Shown piece by piece: positions 25,119 to 32,642 of a stretch of DNA of 38,040 bases. The DNA is taken from positions 1 to 38,040 of the forward strand of contig JOAA01000053.1 in assembly GCA_000720375.1 (NCBI GenBank). The letters run 5' to 3'. The translations under genes were made by a program, and so were the position numbers. The DNA is from Rhodococcus rhodnii (GTDB taxonomy: Bacteria; Actinomycetota; Actinomycetes; Mycobacteriales; Pseudonocardiaceae). The first letter of the stretch is position 1. Each line of letters starts with the position of its first letter. Under the pieces are notes generated by a model, which saw nothing but the letters and a program-made list of their open reading frames with translations, was not told the origin of the DNA and searched no databases.

Positions 25119-25135
25119 CAGTCACATCTGACTGT
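25118..25135. promoter_or_regulatory. Candidate TetR operator
   Basis: ACAGTCA and TGACTGT arms are perfect inverted copies around CATC. The repeat overlaps a consensus TTGACA at 25115-25120 and ends 14 bases before the TetR start, a typical autorepression arrangement. Confidence 0.65.
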
Positions 25136-25149
25136 GAAACGGTTCGGGC

Positions 25150-25752
25150 ATGTCATCGGGTGTGCGAGCGGCGCAGCGCGCGGCGACGCGGCAACGGATC
25201 GTGCAGACGGCGGTGGATCTGCTGGTCGATCGTGGCCTGGCGGCGACCACAACGGTCGAGGTGCAGCGGGCCGGTGGGTTCAGCCGGGGTGCGTTGCTGC
25301 ATCACTTTCCGACGCGTGAGGCGATGCTGGGTGCCACGATCCGGTTGCTGATGGAGCGCAACGAGGCGGCGGTGCAGCAGGCCGAGGCTGAGGTGCCGGC
25401 GGATCTTGATCGGGTGGAGCGTGCGATCCGGGTGCTGTGCGCGTCGATCGTGCGTCCGGCGTTCGTTGCGGAGTTGGAGTTGTGGGCCGCAGCGCGCACG
25501 GACACGGCGTTGCGGGATGTGTTGCGGCGTGAGGAGAAGCGGGCCCGTACGGATCTTTACCGGGTGATCGGTGAGGTGTTCGGTGCGGACGTGGTGGCCC
25601 ACGAGCGCTATCCCGTTGTGGCCTCGCTGACGGTGCAGTTCCTGCGTGGCCTGGCGATTTCCGATGTGCTGCGTGGTGAGCGCGGGTCCGAGCGGCTGAT
25701 CGCCGACTGGATCGCGGTCGTGCGAACTGTTCTGGAGGGGAGTGACCTGTGA
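25150..25752 (+). CDS. TetR-family transcriptional repressor
   Basis: This 200-residue protein has an N-terminal helix-turn-helix (about 10-57): RQRIVQTAVDLLVDRGLAATT, then the recognition block GGFSRGALLHHFPTREAML. The C-terminal ligand domain is unassigned. It overlaps the crotonase gene by four bases, so the pair is one operon, and a perfect inverted repeat precedes it. It probably represses itself and the crotonase in response to an acyl-CoA or related small molecule. It is outside the terpenoid cluster by position, and nothing in the sequence links it to that pathway. Confidence 0.92.
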   Translation: MSSGVRAAQRAATRQRIVQTAVDLLVDRGLAATTTVEVQRAGGFSRGALLHHFPTREAMLGATIRLLMERNEAAVQQAEAEVPADLDRVERAIRVLCASIVRPAFVAELELWAAARTDTALRDVLRREEKRARTDLYRVIGEVFGADVVAHERYPVVASLTVQFLRGLAISDVLRGERGSERLIADWIAVVRTVLEGSDL

Positions 25753-26615
25753 GTGATGTCGTTGTCTATGAGGTGCGGGACCGCAAGGCGTACTTGACGT
25801 TGAACCGGCCCGACCGGTTGAACGCGATCACGACGGAGGTGGCGCGGCGGCTGAAGGAGCTTGTCGACCGCGCCAACGACGACCCTGAGGTGCGGGTGAT
25901 CGTGCTGCAGGGCGCTGGGCGTGCGTTCAGTGCGGGCTACGACCTCAAGCAGTACGCCGAGGACGGGGATCTGACGCAGCCGCCGGTCTGGGATCCGATC
26001 AAGGATTACCAGTTGATGAAGCGCAACACCGACGACTTCTTCAGTCTGTGGCGCTCGCTGAAGCCGACCATCGCGAAGGTGCGTGGCTACGCGGTCGCCG
26101 GCGGCAGCGACATCGCTTTGTCGTGCGATCTGGTGGTGATGGCTGAGGACGCCCGGATCGGGTACATGCCCGCCCGGGTGTGGGGCTGTCCGACGACGGC
26201 GATGTGGGTCTACCGGCTCGGTGCCGAGCGGGCGAAACGGATGTTGTTGACCGGGGACACCATCGACGGAACCACCGCTGCCGGTTGGGGTTTGGTGGTG
26301 CAGGCGGTGCCGGCGCATGAGTTGGACGGCGCGGTGGAGGCGCTGGCGGACCGCATCGCGGGGGTGCCGGTCAACCAGTTGGTCATGCAGAAGCTGATGA
26401 TCAACCAGGCATACGACAACATGGGCCTGCACGGCACCCAGATCCTGGCCACGCTGTTCGACGGGATCACCCGGCATTCCTCGGAGGGTCGCTGGTTCCA
26501 GGAGTTCGCCGCGCGGCACGGGTTTCCCGCCGCGGTGGGGTGGCGCGACTCCGGCAAGCCGATCCCCGATGGCGGCGGCCCGATCCCCACCACAGCGGAC
26601 CTCGACGAGGAGTGA
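25749..26615 (+). CDS. Crotonase-family (enoyl-CoA hydratase-like) protein
   Basis: This 288-residue crotonase-fold protein has the CoA/oxyanion loops GAGRAFSAGYDLKQYAED and YAVAGGSDIALSCDLVVMAEDARIG. In true enoyl-CoA hydratases two glutamates add water. Here the first position reads Asp (GGSDIA) and the second is not acidic (MPARVWG), so hydration is doubtful. A hydrolase, isomerase or other acyl-CoA role fits as well. The C-terminal extension after about 235 is rich in Gly and Pro. The GTG start overlaps the TetR stop. The substrate is probably a CoA thioester set by the repressor's ligand. Confidence 0.88.
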   Translation: MSDVVVYEVRDRKAYLTLNRPDRLNAITTEVARRLKELVDRANDDPEVRVIVLQGAGRAFSAGYDLKQYAEDGDLTQPPVWDPIKDYQLMKRNTDDFFSLWRSLKPTIAKVRGYAVAGGSDIALSCDLVVMAEDARIGYMPARVWGCPTTAMWVYRLGAERAKRMLLTGDTIDGTTAAGWGLVVQAVPAHELDGAVEALADRIAGVPVNQLVMQKLMINQAYDNMGLHGTQILATLFDGITRHSSEGRWFQEFAARHGFPAAVGWRDSGKPIPDGGGPIPTTADLDEE

Positions 26616-26699
26616 CCACTGTGGACTTGGCTCCGCCGACACAAGCAGTCCTGTGCTCGAACTGTCCACTGTGGATCTGTTGATGGACGTCCGCGACGC

Positions 26700-27006
26700 C
26701 CCAACGCCGGCTTCACCGAGTTGTTGTCTATTGTGGACATGTCGAGTACGTGTGGTTCGGCCTGTCGCGACCACGAACCCGCGATGAAAGCGAGCCGTTG
26801 GCCGTCGGATGAAAGGGCGGTCGCTGGTGCCGTTGGCGCGTGGAGCCGACGTTCCCGGTGCGGACGTCGTGCTGACGAGCCTGCCGCTGGCCACGCCGGG
26901 CGTCGACCGGCTCGCCGTTGTTGACGACGTGTACCGCGACATCGAGGAATGGCAACCGATCACGGTCCGGACAAGCGAATGGACGATGCTGTTCGCGGCG
27001 TGGTGA
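26700..27006 (+). pseudogene. Sulfatase C-terminal relic
   Basis: The frame ending at 27006 reads GRSLVPLARGADVP, then VVDDVYRDIEEWQPITVRTSEW, which resembles the late part of arylsulfatase-type enzymes. A nearby frame (about 26712-26750) reads TELLSIVDMSS, recalling the segment before it. No active-site C/S-x-P-S-R block is present. It is probably a frameshifted remnant. The rest of 26616-27097 shows no gene. Confidence 0.4.
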
Positions 27007-27097
27007 CCAGGTCGCACGAGGCGATGATCCGGGTACTAACCTACGGAGGTGCGAGCCAGGGGGAAATTCAAGTGCGCGGCGATCGGCCACAGGGCTG

Positions 27098-28342
27098 GTG
27101 AGTGACAGCGGGCTCCGCTCGAAGGTCGTGCTCGGCGTCATAGCCGCCGAGACGATCTCCCAGACGTCCACCCGGATGACCTGGGTCGCGCTGCCCTGGC
27201 TGGTGCTGACCACCACCGGGTCGCCTGCGAAAATGGGTGCCGTACTCACCGCGAATCTGCTCGCGATGTCGGTGTTCGGCATTCCGGGCGGCGCGTTGGC
27301 CGGGCGGTTGGGTCCGTGGCGGACTATGCTGCTGTGCGATCTCGTGCGCGCGGTGCTGATCTGCCTGATTCCGTTGCTGCACATGCTGGGGGCACTGAAC
27401 TTCGTCGTTCTGTTGGTGCTGGTCTTCCTCGTCGGCGCGTTCTACATTCCGCACCACTCGTCGCAACAGGTCGTGTTGCCCGCGGCCGTCGGTGATTCCG
27501 CCGCGGCGATCGCCAAGGCCAACTCGGTGCTGCAGGGTACCTTGCGTCTGGCGAGCCTGCTCGGCCCACCGACCGGCGGGTTTCTGGTGGGGCTGTTCGG
27601 CGCGCCGGCCGTGCTGTGGTTCGACGGCGCCACGTACCTGTGCTCGGCGCTGATCGTGTGGCGGGTGGTGCCGAGAGTCGCTCCCCGGCCGGAAACCCAG
27701 GGATGGTCGGCGCTCACCGCGGGCACGCGGACGCTGTGGCGGGACTGGTTGCTGCGGCGGTGGACGATCGCGATCTCCGTATTCGAGTTCTCCTGGCAAC
27801 TGGTCATCGCCGCGCTGCCCATCCTGGTCGTGTTCCGGTACGGCGGTGCGGCGATCTGGATCGGTGTGCTGACCGCGTCCCTCGGGATCGGGTCGGTGCT
27901 CGGCAACATCGTGGTGCTGCGGGTGATGGACCGCGTTGAGCCACTGTGGTGGAGCGTACTGACGAAGATCCCGCAGACACTGGTCTTCTGGCTGCTCGTG
28001 GTCAACCTGCCGATCCTCGGCGTATGCGCAGTGCTGGCGGTCGCCGGCTTGCTCAACGGCCTCATCGAAGGACCGGTGCGCGGTGTACAGATGCGCCGTA
28101 CGCCGAAAGCCATGTGGGCGCCTGCGATGGGCGCTTTCTTTGCCGTGTCGGTGCTTTGCGGTTCGGTCGGCCTCGCGGTCACAGGTCCGATCGTGGAGGC
28201 GAGCAACATCACCGCCGTCTTCGTTGTGGCCGCCGTGTTCCAGACCCTCGGCACGATCCCGTTCGTGACCGCCGCGCTGCGCGCCCGCGCCGAGTCGCCG
28301 GCTCAGCCGGTGGGAACACAGGACGGTTGGCTCTGTCCGTGA
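27098..28342 (+). CDS. MFS exporter (MFS_3 type), tail altered by an IS
   Basis: This 414-residue transporter has about twelve hydrophobic segments. It resembles the enterobactin-exporter/macrolide-efflux group: the N-terminal half includes QTSTRMTWVALPWLVL and the cytoplasmic loop GALAGRLGPWRTMLLCDLVRA. The GTG at 27098 begins right before the first helix; its ribosome site is weak. The last four residues (WLCP) and the stop at 28340-28342 are encoded by the left end of the ISL3 element. Removing the element and one target copy restores GGT-TGA, so the ancestral protein ended at Gly410. The transporter is therefore probably still functional. The substrate is unknown. Confidence 0.88.
   Translation: MSDSGLRSKVVLGVIAAETISQTSTRMTWVALPWLVLTTTGSPAKMGAVLTANLLAMSVFGIPGGALAGRLGPWRTMLLCDLVRAVLICLIPLLHMLGALNFVVLLVLVFLVGAFYIPHHSSQQVVLPAAVGDSAAAIAKANSVLQGTLRLASLLGPPTGGFLVGLFGAPAVLWFDGATYLCSALIVWRVVPRVAPRPETQGWSALTAGTRTLWRDWLLRRWTIAISVFEFSWQLVIAALPILVVFRYGGAAIWIGVLTASLGIGSVLGNIVVLRVMDRVEPLWWSVLTKIPQTLVFWLLVVNLPILGVCAVLAVAGLLNGLIEGPVRGVQMRRTPKAMWAPAMGAFFAVSVLCGSVGLAVTGPIVEASNITAVFVVAAVFQTLGTIPFVTAALRARAESPAQPVGTQDGWLCP
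28321..28328. repeat. Target site duplication, left copy
   Basis: GGACGGTT directly abuts the left inverted repeat and is repeated exactly at 29978-29985. Eight bases is the usual duplication for ISL3 elements. Confidence 0.95.
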
Positions 28343-28355
28343 TTGCGTGATCAAC
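28329..28355. repeat. ISL3 left inverted repeat
   Basis: It reads GGCTCTGTCCGT at the outer end and GTGATCAAC at the inner end, and matches the right end in 23 of 27 positions. It also encodes the last residues and stop codon of the MFS gene. Confidence 0.93.
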
Positions 28356-28380
28356 AATGGGCTTGAGTGGTGGTGGGTGG

Positions 28381-29883
28381 TCATTCGACGAGCAGAATTC
28401 TCTTGCGTAGCAAGGCGAAGCTGGCTCGGCCGTAGGTCTGGCGCTTGAGCAGCTTGACCTTCGTGTTCACACCCTCCGCAGGACCGTTGCTGTAGGGCAG
28501 GGTCAGCCCTGCGACTGTCGCGTCGCGGTCTTTGACCAGGCCGTTGAGGTAGGAGTCGAAGCCGGGCAGCGCGTCCAGGCGGGTCTGGGTGATCCATCCG
28601 GCGAGGTCCTGACCGCGGCGTTGGGTGAGGATGCCGGCGAATTCGCGCACCCGGACCGCGAGCGTGGTCATCTCGGGACAGTCGGCGATCAACTCGTCCA
28701 GGTGGCGGCGGATGTGCTCGGGCAGGTCGGTGGGCCTGGTCATGAGCCAGGAGACCAGGCGGCGTGGGGACGGCGCGATGCGCTCGGGGTCGGCTCGGCC
28801 CTGGTTGATGTAGCGCACCAGCAGGTTGGCGCTGCCGGTGTAGCCCTGCTCGCGGATCTCGGCCAGGATCCGAGTGACCGGAGTCTCCTCGGCCAGACGG
28901 CGCCGGACCAGATCCCGGTGGGCATCGACCAGACTGGTGCCGTAGCGCGGCGGGCGGAGCAGGTCCTGCACGGTCTGCGCGCGGGCGTAGCGCTTGACGG
29001 TGTTCAGTGCCCAGCCCAGCCGCCGAGCGCACTCCATCAGTCCAACACCCTGGTTGAGCAGGGCGTGCACGGAAGCGAATCTTTCCCGCGTGCGCGCGGC
29101 CAGCGCCGAGCCAGCAGGGCGAGGGGTGGTGTTCCAGCAGGCGGCGTGGGCGACCACGCACTTCTCCACGGCCGCGGCCAGGCCGTGCCAGAGATGCCAC
29201 CGATCACTGACCTGGACCGCCTTCGGGGCGGCCTGACGGATGGCCTCGGCATATGCCGCCGAGCCATCACGACAGACCACCTCGACCCCGGGATGCTCGC
29301 GCAGCCAGGCGGCCAGAGTGGCGGCCCGGCGGTCCGGAAGCACATCGACACGGCGATGGGTGACCGCGTCGATCAGCAAGGTTGCATACTTGCGGCCGCG
29401 CCTGATCGCGAAATCATCGACACCGAGCACCTTGACCGGTCCTACCCCAGGGTCAGGCAACGCGTGGACCAGCTCCAGTAGAGCGGTCCGGCTTGTCGAA
29501 AACCCCAGTCGAGCCGCCAGGCGCGACCCCGTCCTGCCGGCCAGCGCCAATCCGATGTGTTCCAACGCTTTGCGACACAACGATGTGCGGCGGGCGTGCT
29601 TGACAGTCAGGTCATCGACCTGCTCGGCGAATGTCCGAACGGGACAGTTTCCGTTGTCGCAGAAGAACCTGCGCACCTGTAATCGCAACACGACCGGTTG
29701 GCCGGCCAACGAGCCGTCGGCCAGCCTGCGGTCATAACGGCTGTGGGTCCGGCCGGATCGGCCGCCGCAGGACGGACAGATCCCATGTCCGGCCCGGACA
29801 CGCCCCCAGATCCGCACACACGCCCCAGCCCGCTCGATCCGCTCGACCACCACCCCCGACAAGTGCGGCAGCAGGACGTCCAA
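28381..29883 (-). CDS. ISL3-family transposase
   Basis: This 500-residue protein has an N-terminal zinc-binding domain (CPSCGGRSGRTHSRYDRR plus CDNGNCP) and an RNase H-like catalytic core. The likely DDE residues lie in VLGVDDFAIRRGRKY, VVCRDGSAAYAEAI and YSNGPAEGVNTKVKLLKRQ. The length is normal for larger ISL3 transposases and no frameshift is seen. The start is probably TTG at 29883; no strong ribosome site is visible, as is common for transposases. It is the only gene of the element and should cut and join the two ends described. Confidence 0.95.
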   Translation of the reverse strand: MDVLLPHLSGVVVERIERAGACVRIWGRVRAGHGICPSCGGRSGRTHSRYDRRLADGSLAGQPVVLRLQVRRFFCDNGNCPVRTFAEQVDDLTVKHARRTSLCRKALEHIGLALAGRTGSRLAARLGFSTSRTALLELVHALPDPGVGPVKVLGVDDFAIRRGRKYATLLIDAVTHRRVDVLPDRRAATLAAWLREHPGVEVVCRDGSAAYAEAIRQAAPKAVQVSDRWHLWHGLAAAVEKCVVAHAACWNTTPRPAGSALAARTRERFASVHALLNQGVGLMECARRLGWALNTVKRYARAQTVQDLLRPPRYGTSLVDAHRDLVRRRLAEETPVTRILAEIREQGYTGSANLLVRYINQGRADPERIAPSPRRLVSWLMTRPTDLPEHIRRHLDELIADCPEMTTLAVRVREFAGILTQRRGQDLAGWITQTRLDALPGFDSYLNGLVKDRDATVAGLTLPYSNGPAEGVNTKVKLLKRQTYGRASFALLRKRILLVE

Positions 29884-29950
29884 CCACTGATGATCACACG
29901 CCGACCATGATCACAAACACTCGATCAGCACGGACCACCAGGTCGACGAA

Positions 29951-29977
29951 GTTGATCACTCAACTACGGGCAGAGCC
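29951..29977. repeat. ISL3 right inverted repeat
   Basis: This is the reverse complement of the left end apart from four positions. It directly abuts the right 8-bp duplication. Confidence 0.93.
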
Positions 29978-29985
29978 GGACGGTT
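29978..29985. repeat. Target site duplication, right copy
   Basis: GGACGGTT is identical to 28321-28328. The next bases (GA) complete the ancestral TGA stop of the MFS gene. Confidence 0.95.
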
Positions 29986-30128
29986 GACAGGGGCCGCGTG
30001 TTCCACCTGAATGATCCACGGCAGTGGACGAACGTCAAACCGCCCAACTCACAACAGGAGTTGCGGTAGCCTGACCGCGTGTCGACCTGTCTGTCGAATC
30101 GGGTCAATCCAGCTGGGAAGGAACACTG

Positions 30129-31199
30129 ATGGTCGAGCTGTCTCGGAGAGGCCTTCTCGCCGCACTGGGTGGCACTGCCGCGCTGCTGGTGTCCGGAGAA
30201 ACATCGGCCAACGCGGCCGGCGGGCCGCTTCCGGCAACTCTGACCCGAAACCGGCAACTCGCTGCCGGCAGGCACCGGGTATCCGTTGGGACGACTCCAG
30301 TCACGCATCTGAGCATCAGCTCGAACAACGGTGCCTTCCGAACCCGAACCGGCAACCGGTGGAGCGAATGGCGTGAGCTCGCCACGTGTCCCGTCGGCCG
30401 TGACGAACAATCGGCTGCCACGCTGCTGCCGGTCGATGCCGGCGTCGTTGAGTACGAACTGGACCTCGCGCACGACGCGAGAGTGTCCGAATTGGACACT
30501 ATGAGTGGCCCGGCTGTGGCAGCGCTCGCATCACCGGCGCCGGCGGTACCGATCGGCGGAAGGTCGCTCAAGCGGCCTTATTATCCGCGTGCCGCATGGG
30601 GAGCTGACGAAAAGCTGCGCTTCACAGACGAAGGCGTCGAGCGCTGGCCGGTCGCCTACTTCCCGGTGCAGACGCTGACCGTGCACCATTCCGCTGGCGC
30701 GGTGGGCCGGGATCCGGCCGCTGACGTGCGGGGGATCTACTACGATCACGCGGTCGTCCGGGACTTCGGTGACATCGGTTACCACCTGCTCATCGATCCG
30801 GCAGGAAGCGTCTATGAGGGACGAGTGTCCGGTGCGGACTGGTTCCCGGTCTTCGGTCCCGAACTACAAGGCAGGCGACCGCTCATGGCCAACGCCGGGC
30901 ACGTCGCCGGATACAACGCGGGCAACGTGGGTGTGTGCGTCCTGGGGCACCTCAGCGAGTCCTCGCCGTCGAAGGCGGCCATCGACTCGCTCGTCGTCGT
31001 CCTCGCGGCGCTCGCGGCCGTCTGCGACCTCGATCCGTTGGGCCAGACCAGTTACGTGAATCCGATCAGCGGCAGCACGAAGACGGTGGACACGATCTCC
31101 GGTCACCGCGACTGGCTCCAAACCGAATGCCCAGGCAACCGCTTGTACCCCGACCTGCCGTCGATCCGCACCCGTGTCTCGAAGCTACTCCCCAGGTGA
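30129..31199 (+). CDS. Tat-exported N-acetylmuramoyl-L-alanine amidase (PGRP/Amidase_2)
   Basis: This 356-residue secreted enzyme has a twin-arginine signal (SRRGLLAALGG) with likely cleavage after ANA at about residue 29. A roughly 130-residue linker domain of unknown role precedes the PGRP-type amidase domain (about 165-350). Zinc ligands are His186 (TVHHSAG), His326 (SGHRDW) and Cys334 (ECPGN), and GYHLLIDPAGSVYEGR forms the core. It should cut the lactyl-alanine bond of peptidoglycan outside the cell, in wall remodelling. GGAAGG precedes the ATG. It stands alone, just right of the ISL3 element; the 143-base stretch between holds only its promoter. Confidence 0.92.
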   Translation: MVELSRRGLLAALGGTAALLVSGETSANAAGGPLPATLTRNRQLAAGRHRVSVGTTPVTHLSISSNNGAFRTRTGNRWSEWRELATCPVGRDEQSAATLLPVDAGVVEYELDLAHDARVSELDTMSGPAVAALASPAPAVPIGGRSLKRPYYPRAAWGADEKLRFTDEGVERWPVAYFPVQTLTVHHSAGAVGRDPAADVRGIYYDHAVVRDFGDIGYHLLIDPAGSVYEGRVSGADWFPVFGPELQGRRPLMANAGHVAGYNAGNVGVCVLGHLSESSPSKAAIDSLVVVLAALAAVCDLDPLGQTSYVNPISGSTKTVDTISGHRDWLQTECPGNRLYPDLPSIRTRVSKLLPR

Positions 31200-31213
31200 C
31201 GTAATCCATTACG
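31200..31213. promoter_or_regulatory. Palindrome after the amidase gene
   Basis: CGTAAT and ATTACG flank CC, immediately after the amidase stop. It may be a short transcription-factor site; the stem is too short and weak for a convincing terminator. The rest of 31214-31427 shows no gene. Confidence 0.3.
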
Positions 31214-31427
31214 GAGAACCTCATCTCGGGATTGTCCCCACGGCGGAGCTGAGGTGCGGCCTGGTCCGGGAAAACTGACCCGTGGTTGGCATCGGGTCGA
31301 GTTGCCCTGGCTGGAACGCGCTACAAGTTCACGCCGGACTCTGGTGGATGCGAGTTATCGGCACCCGCGGGTCGTCGGCCGTCCCTGTCGACTCTTGACG
31401 GCTGAACGAGCAGAGCTGCATACTCGC

Positions 31428-31450
31428 TTAACATCAAGTTAATCGATTAA
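31428..31450. promoter_or_regulatory. LacI-type operator region
   Basis: TTAATCGATTAA (31439-31450) is a perfect 12-bp palindrome with the central CG typical of LacI-family sites. It overlaps a second inverted repeat, TTAAC and GTTAA (31428-31442). It lies 28 bases before the LacI start, so autoregulation is likely. Confidence 0.72.
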
Positions 31451-31478
31451 ACAGCCGGGAGCGGGAAGGGGGTGCGGT

Positions 31479-32513
31479 ATGGCTCGAGCTCGGCTGTCTG
31501 ACGTGGCGGCCCATGCCGGGGTCTCCACGGCGACGGTGTCGATGGTCCTCAATGGGGTGAACACGACACGCATCTCGCCGCAGACCCAGCAGCGTGTGCG
31601 TGAGGCGGCCGAGGCGGTCGGCTACAAGCCGAACTCGGTGGCCCGCAGCCTGCGGACGCAGCAGACTCGCATGGTCGGTCTGATCTCGGACACGATCGCC
31701 AGTACACCGTTCGCTGGGCGGATGTTGGCCGGGGCCAACGACGTGGCGCGTGAGCAGGGGCATTTGGTGATCCTGGTCGACACCGAGCGTGATGCCGGCG
31801 CCGAGCGTCAGGCGCTGCATGCTTTGAGCGGGCAACAGGTCGACGCGATGATCTACGCGTGCATGTGGCACCGCGTGGTCGAGGTGCCAGAGGGCCTGCC
31901 CGAGGACGCTGTCCTGCTTGACTGTGCCCCGGCCGCGGGGGGCCGTGCCGCGGTCGTACCGGACGAGCGGGCGGGCGGGATGGCCGCGGTGCGGGAGCTG
32001 GTGGCGGCCGGGCATCGCCGGATCGCTTTCCTGGACGCCGAGGAACGGTTCGACCTCGTGGCCTCGCGGCTGCGGTACGAGGGGTATCTCCGGATCCTGG
32101 CGGACGCCGGGATCGAGCCGGACCCCGCCTTGCACGCCCGCGCCGAACCGGTGGCCAGCGGTGGGCGGGAAGCAGCCCGGCGGCTGCTGGATCTGCCGTC
32201 CGAGCGACGTCCCACCGCGATGTTCTGTTTCAACGACCGCATGGCGATGGGTGCCTACGCGGCCGCACACCATTGTGGACTGTCGATTCCCCGCGATCTG
32301 TCCATTGTCGGCTACGACGACCAGCAACTGATCGCGGCCGAGCTCGATCCACCACTGACGACGATCGCGTTGCCGCACTACGAGATGGGCCGCTGGGCGA
32401 TGGAAGTCGCCCTCGGACTGCGCCGGGCGGACCCGGCAGTCCCGCATCTCATGCCGTGCCCGATCATCCGCCGGGCCTCGGTGGGCCCGCCGCCGGTCCA
32501 GTTTGGCGACTGA
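31479..32513 (+). CDS. LacI-family transcriptional regulator
   Basis: This 344-residue repressor has an N-terminal helix-turn-helix (LSDVAAHAGVSTATVSMVLNG), a hinge helix (PNSVARSLRTQQT) and a periplasmic-binding-like sugar domain. That domain has GLISDTIASTPFAGRML near its start and IVGYDDQQLIAAELDPPLTTI near its end. The ATG follows GGGAAGGGGG. It heads the sugar-uptake locus and has a strong palindrome upstream. It should repress the binding-protein/permease/glycosidase genes until the sugar or a breakdown product binds. A copy of the same palindrome is not obvious before the binding-protein gene. Confidence 0.95.
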   Translation: MARARLSDVAAHAGVSTATVSMVLNGVNTTRISPQTQQRVREAAEAVGYKPNSVARSLRTQQTRMVGLISDTIASTPFAGRMLAGANDVAREQGHLVILVDTERDAGAERQALHALSGQQVDAMIYACMWHRVVEVPEGLPEDAVLLDCAPAAGGRAAVVPDERAGGMAAVRELVAAGHRRIAFLDAEERFDLVASRLRYEGYLRILADAGIEPDPALHARAEPVASGGREAARRLLDLPSERRPTAMFCFNDRMAMGAYAAAHHCGLSIPRDLSIVGYDDQQLIAAELDPPLTTIALPHYEMGRWAMEVALGLRRADPAVPHLMPCPIIRRASVGPPPVQFGD

Positions 32514-32567
32514 CCGACCGGCGGCGGACTTCACCGCATTCGCACCGCGATTTTCCCTGCGATCCAC

Positions 32568-32587
32568 ATGGCAGTTGGCGCTGCCAT
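32568..32587. other. Hairpin between LacI and the binding-protein gene
   Basis: ATGGCAG and CTGCCAT arms flank a six-base loop, midway in the 129-base gap. It may be a terminator for LacI or an operator for the transport genes. Confidence 0.35.
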
Positions 32588-32642
32588 CCAGCACGGAGAC
32601 GACGGCCGACCGCGCTCCGAAACAGAGAAAGAGATTTGTTCG

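Larger units (their letters stand above)
28329..29977 (-). mobile_element. Complete ISL3-family insertion sequence, 1649 bp
   Basis: The element is bounded by inverted repeats of 27 bp at 28329-28355 and 29951-29977. Both begin GGCTCTG and end GTGATCAAC inward, with four mismatches. A perfect 8-bp duplication flanks it. It carries one intact transposase on the minus strand. Intact ends and an exact duplication mean a recent insertion that may still move. Confidence 0.96.

Noticed and set aside
27098..28342. MFS gene as a pseudogene truncated by the ISL3 element
   Set aside because: In silico removal of the element restores a stop at the same point, so only four residues were added.
27068..29200. 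710-codon minus-strand frame spanning the MFS gene and part of the ISL3 element
   Set aside because: It crosses an IS boundary and is antisense to the MFS gene and out of frame with the transposase. No domain is visible.
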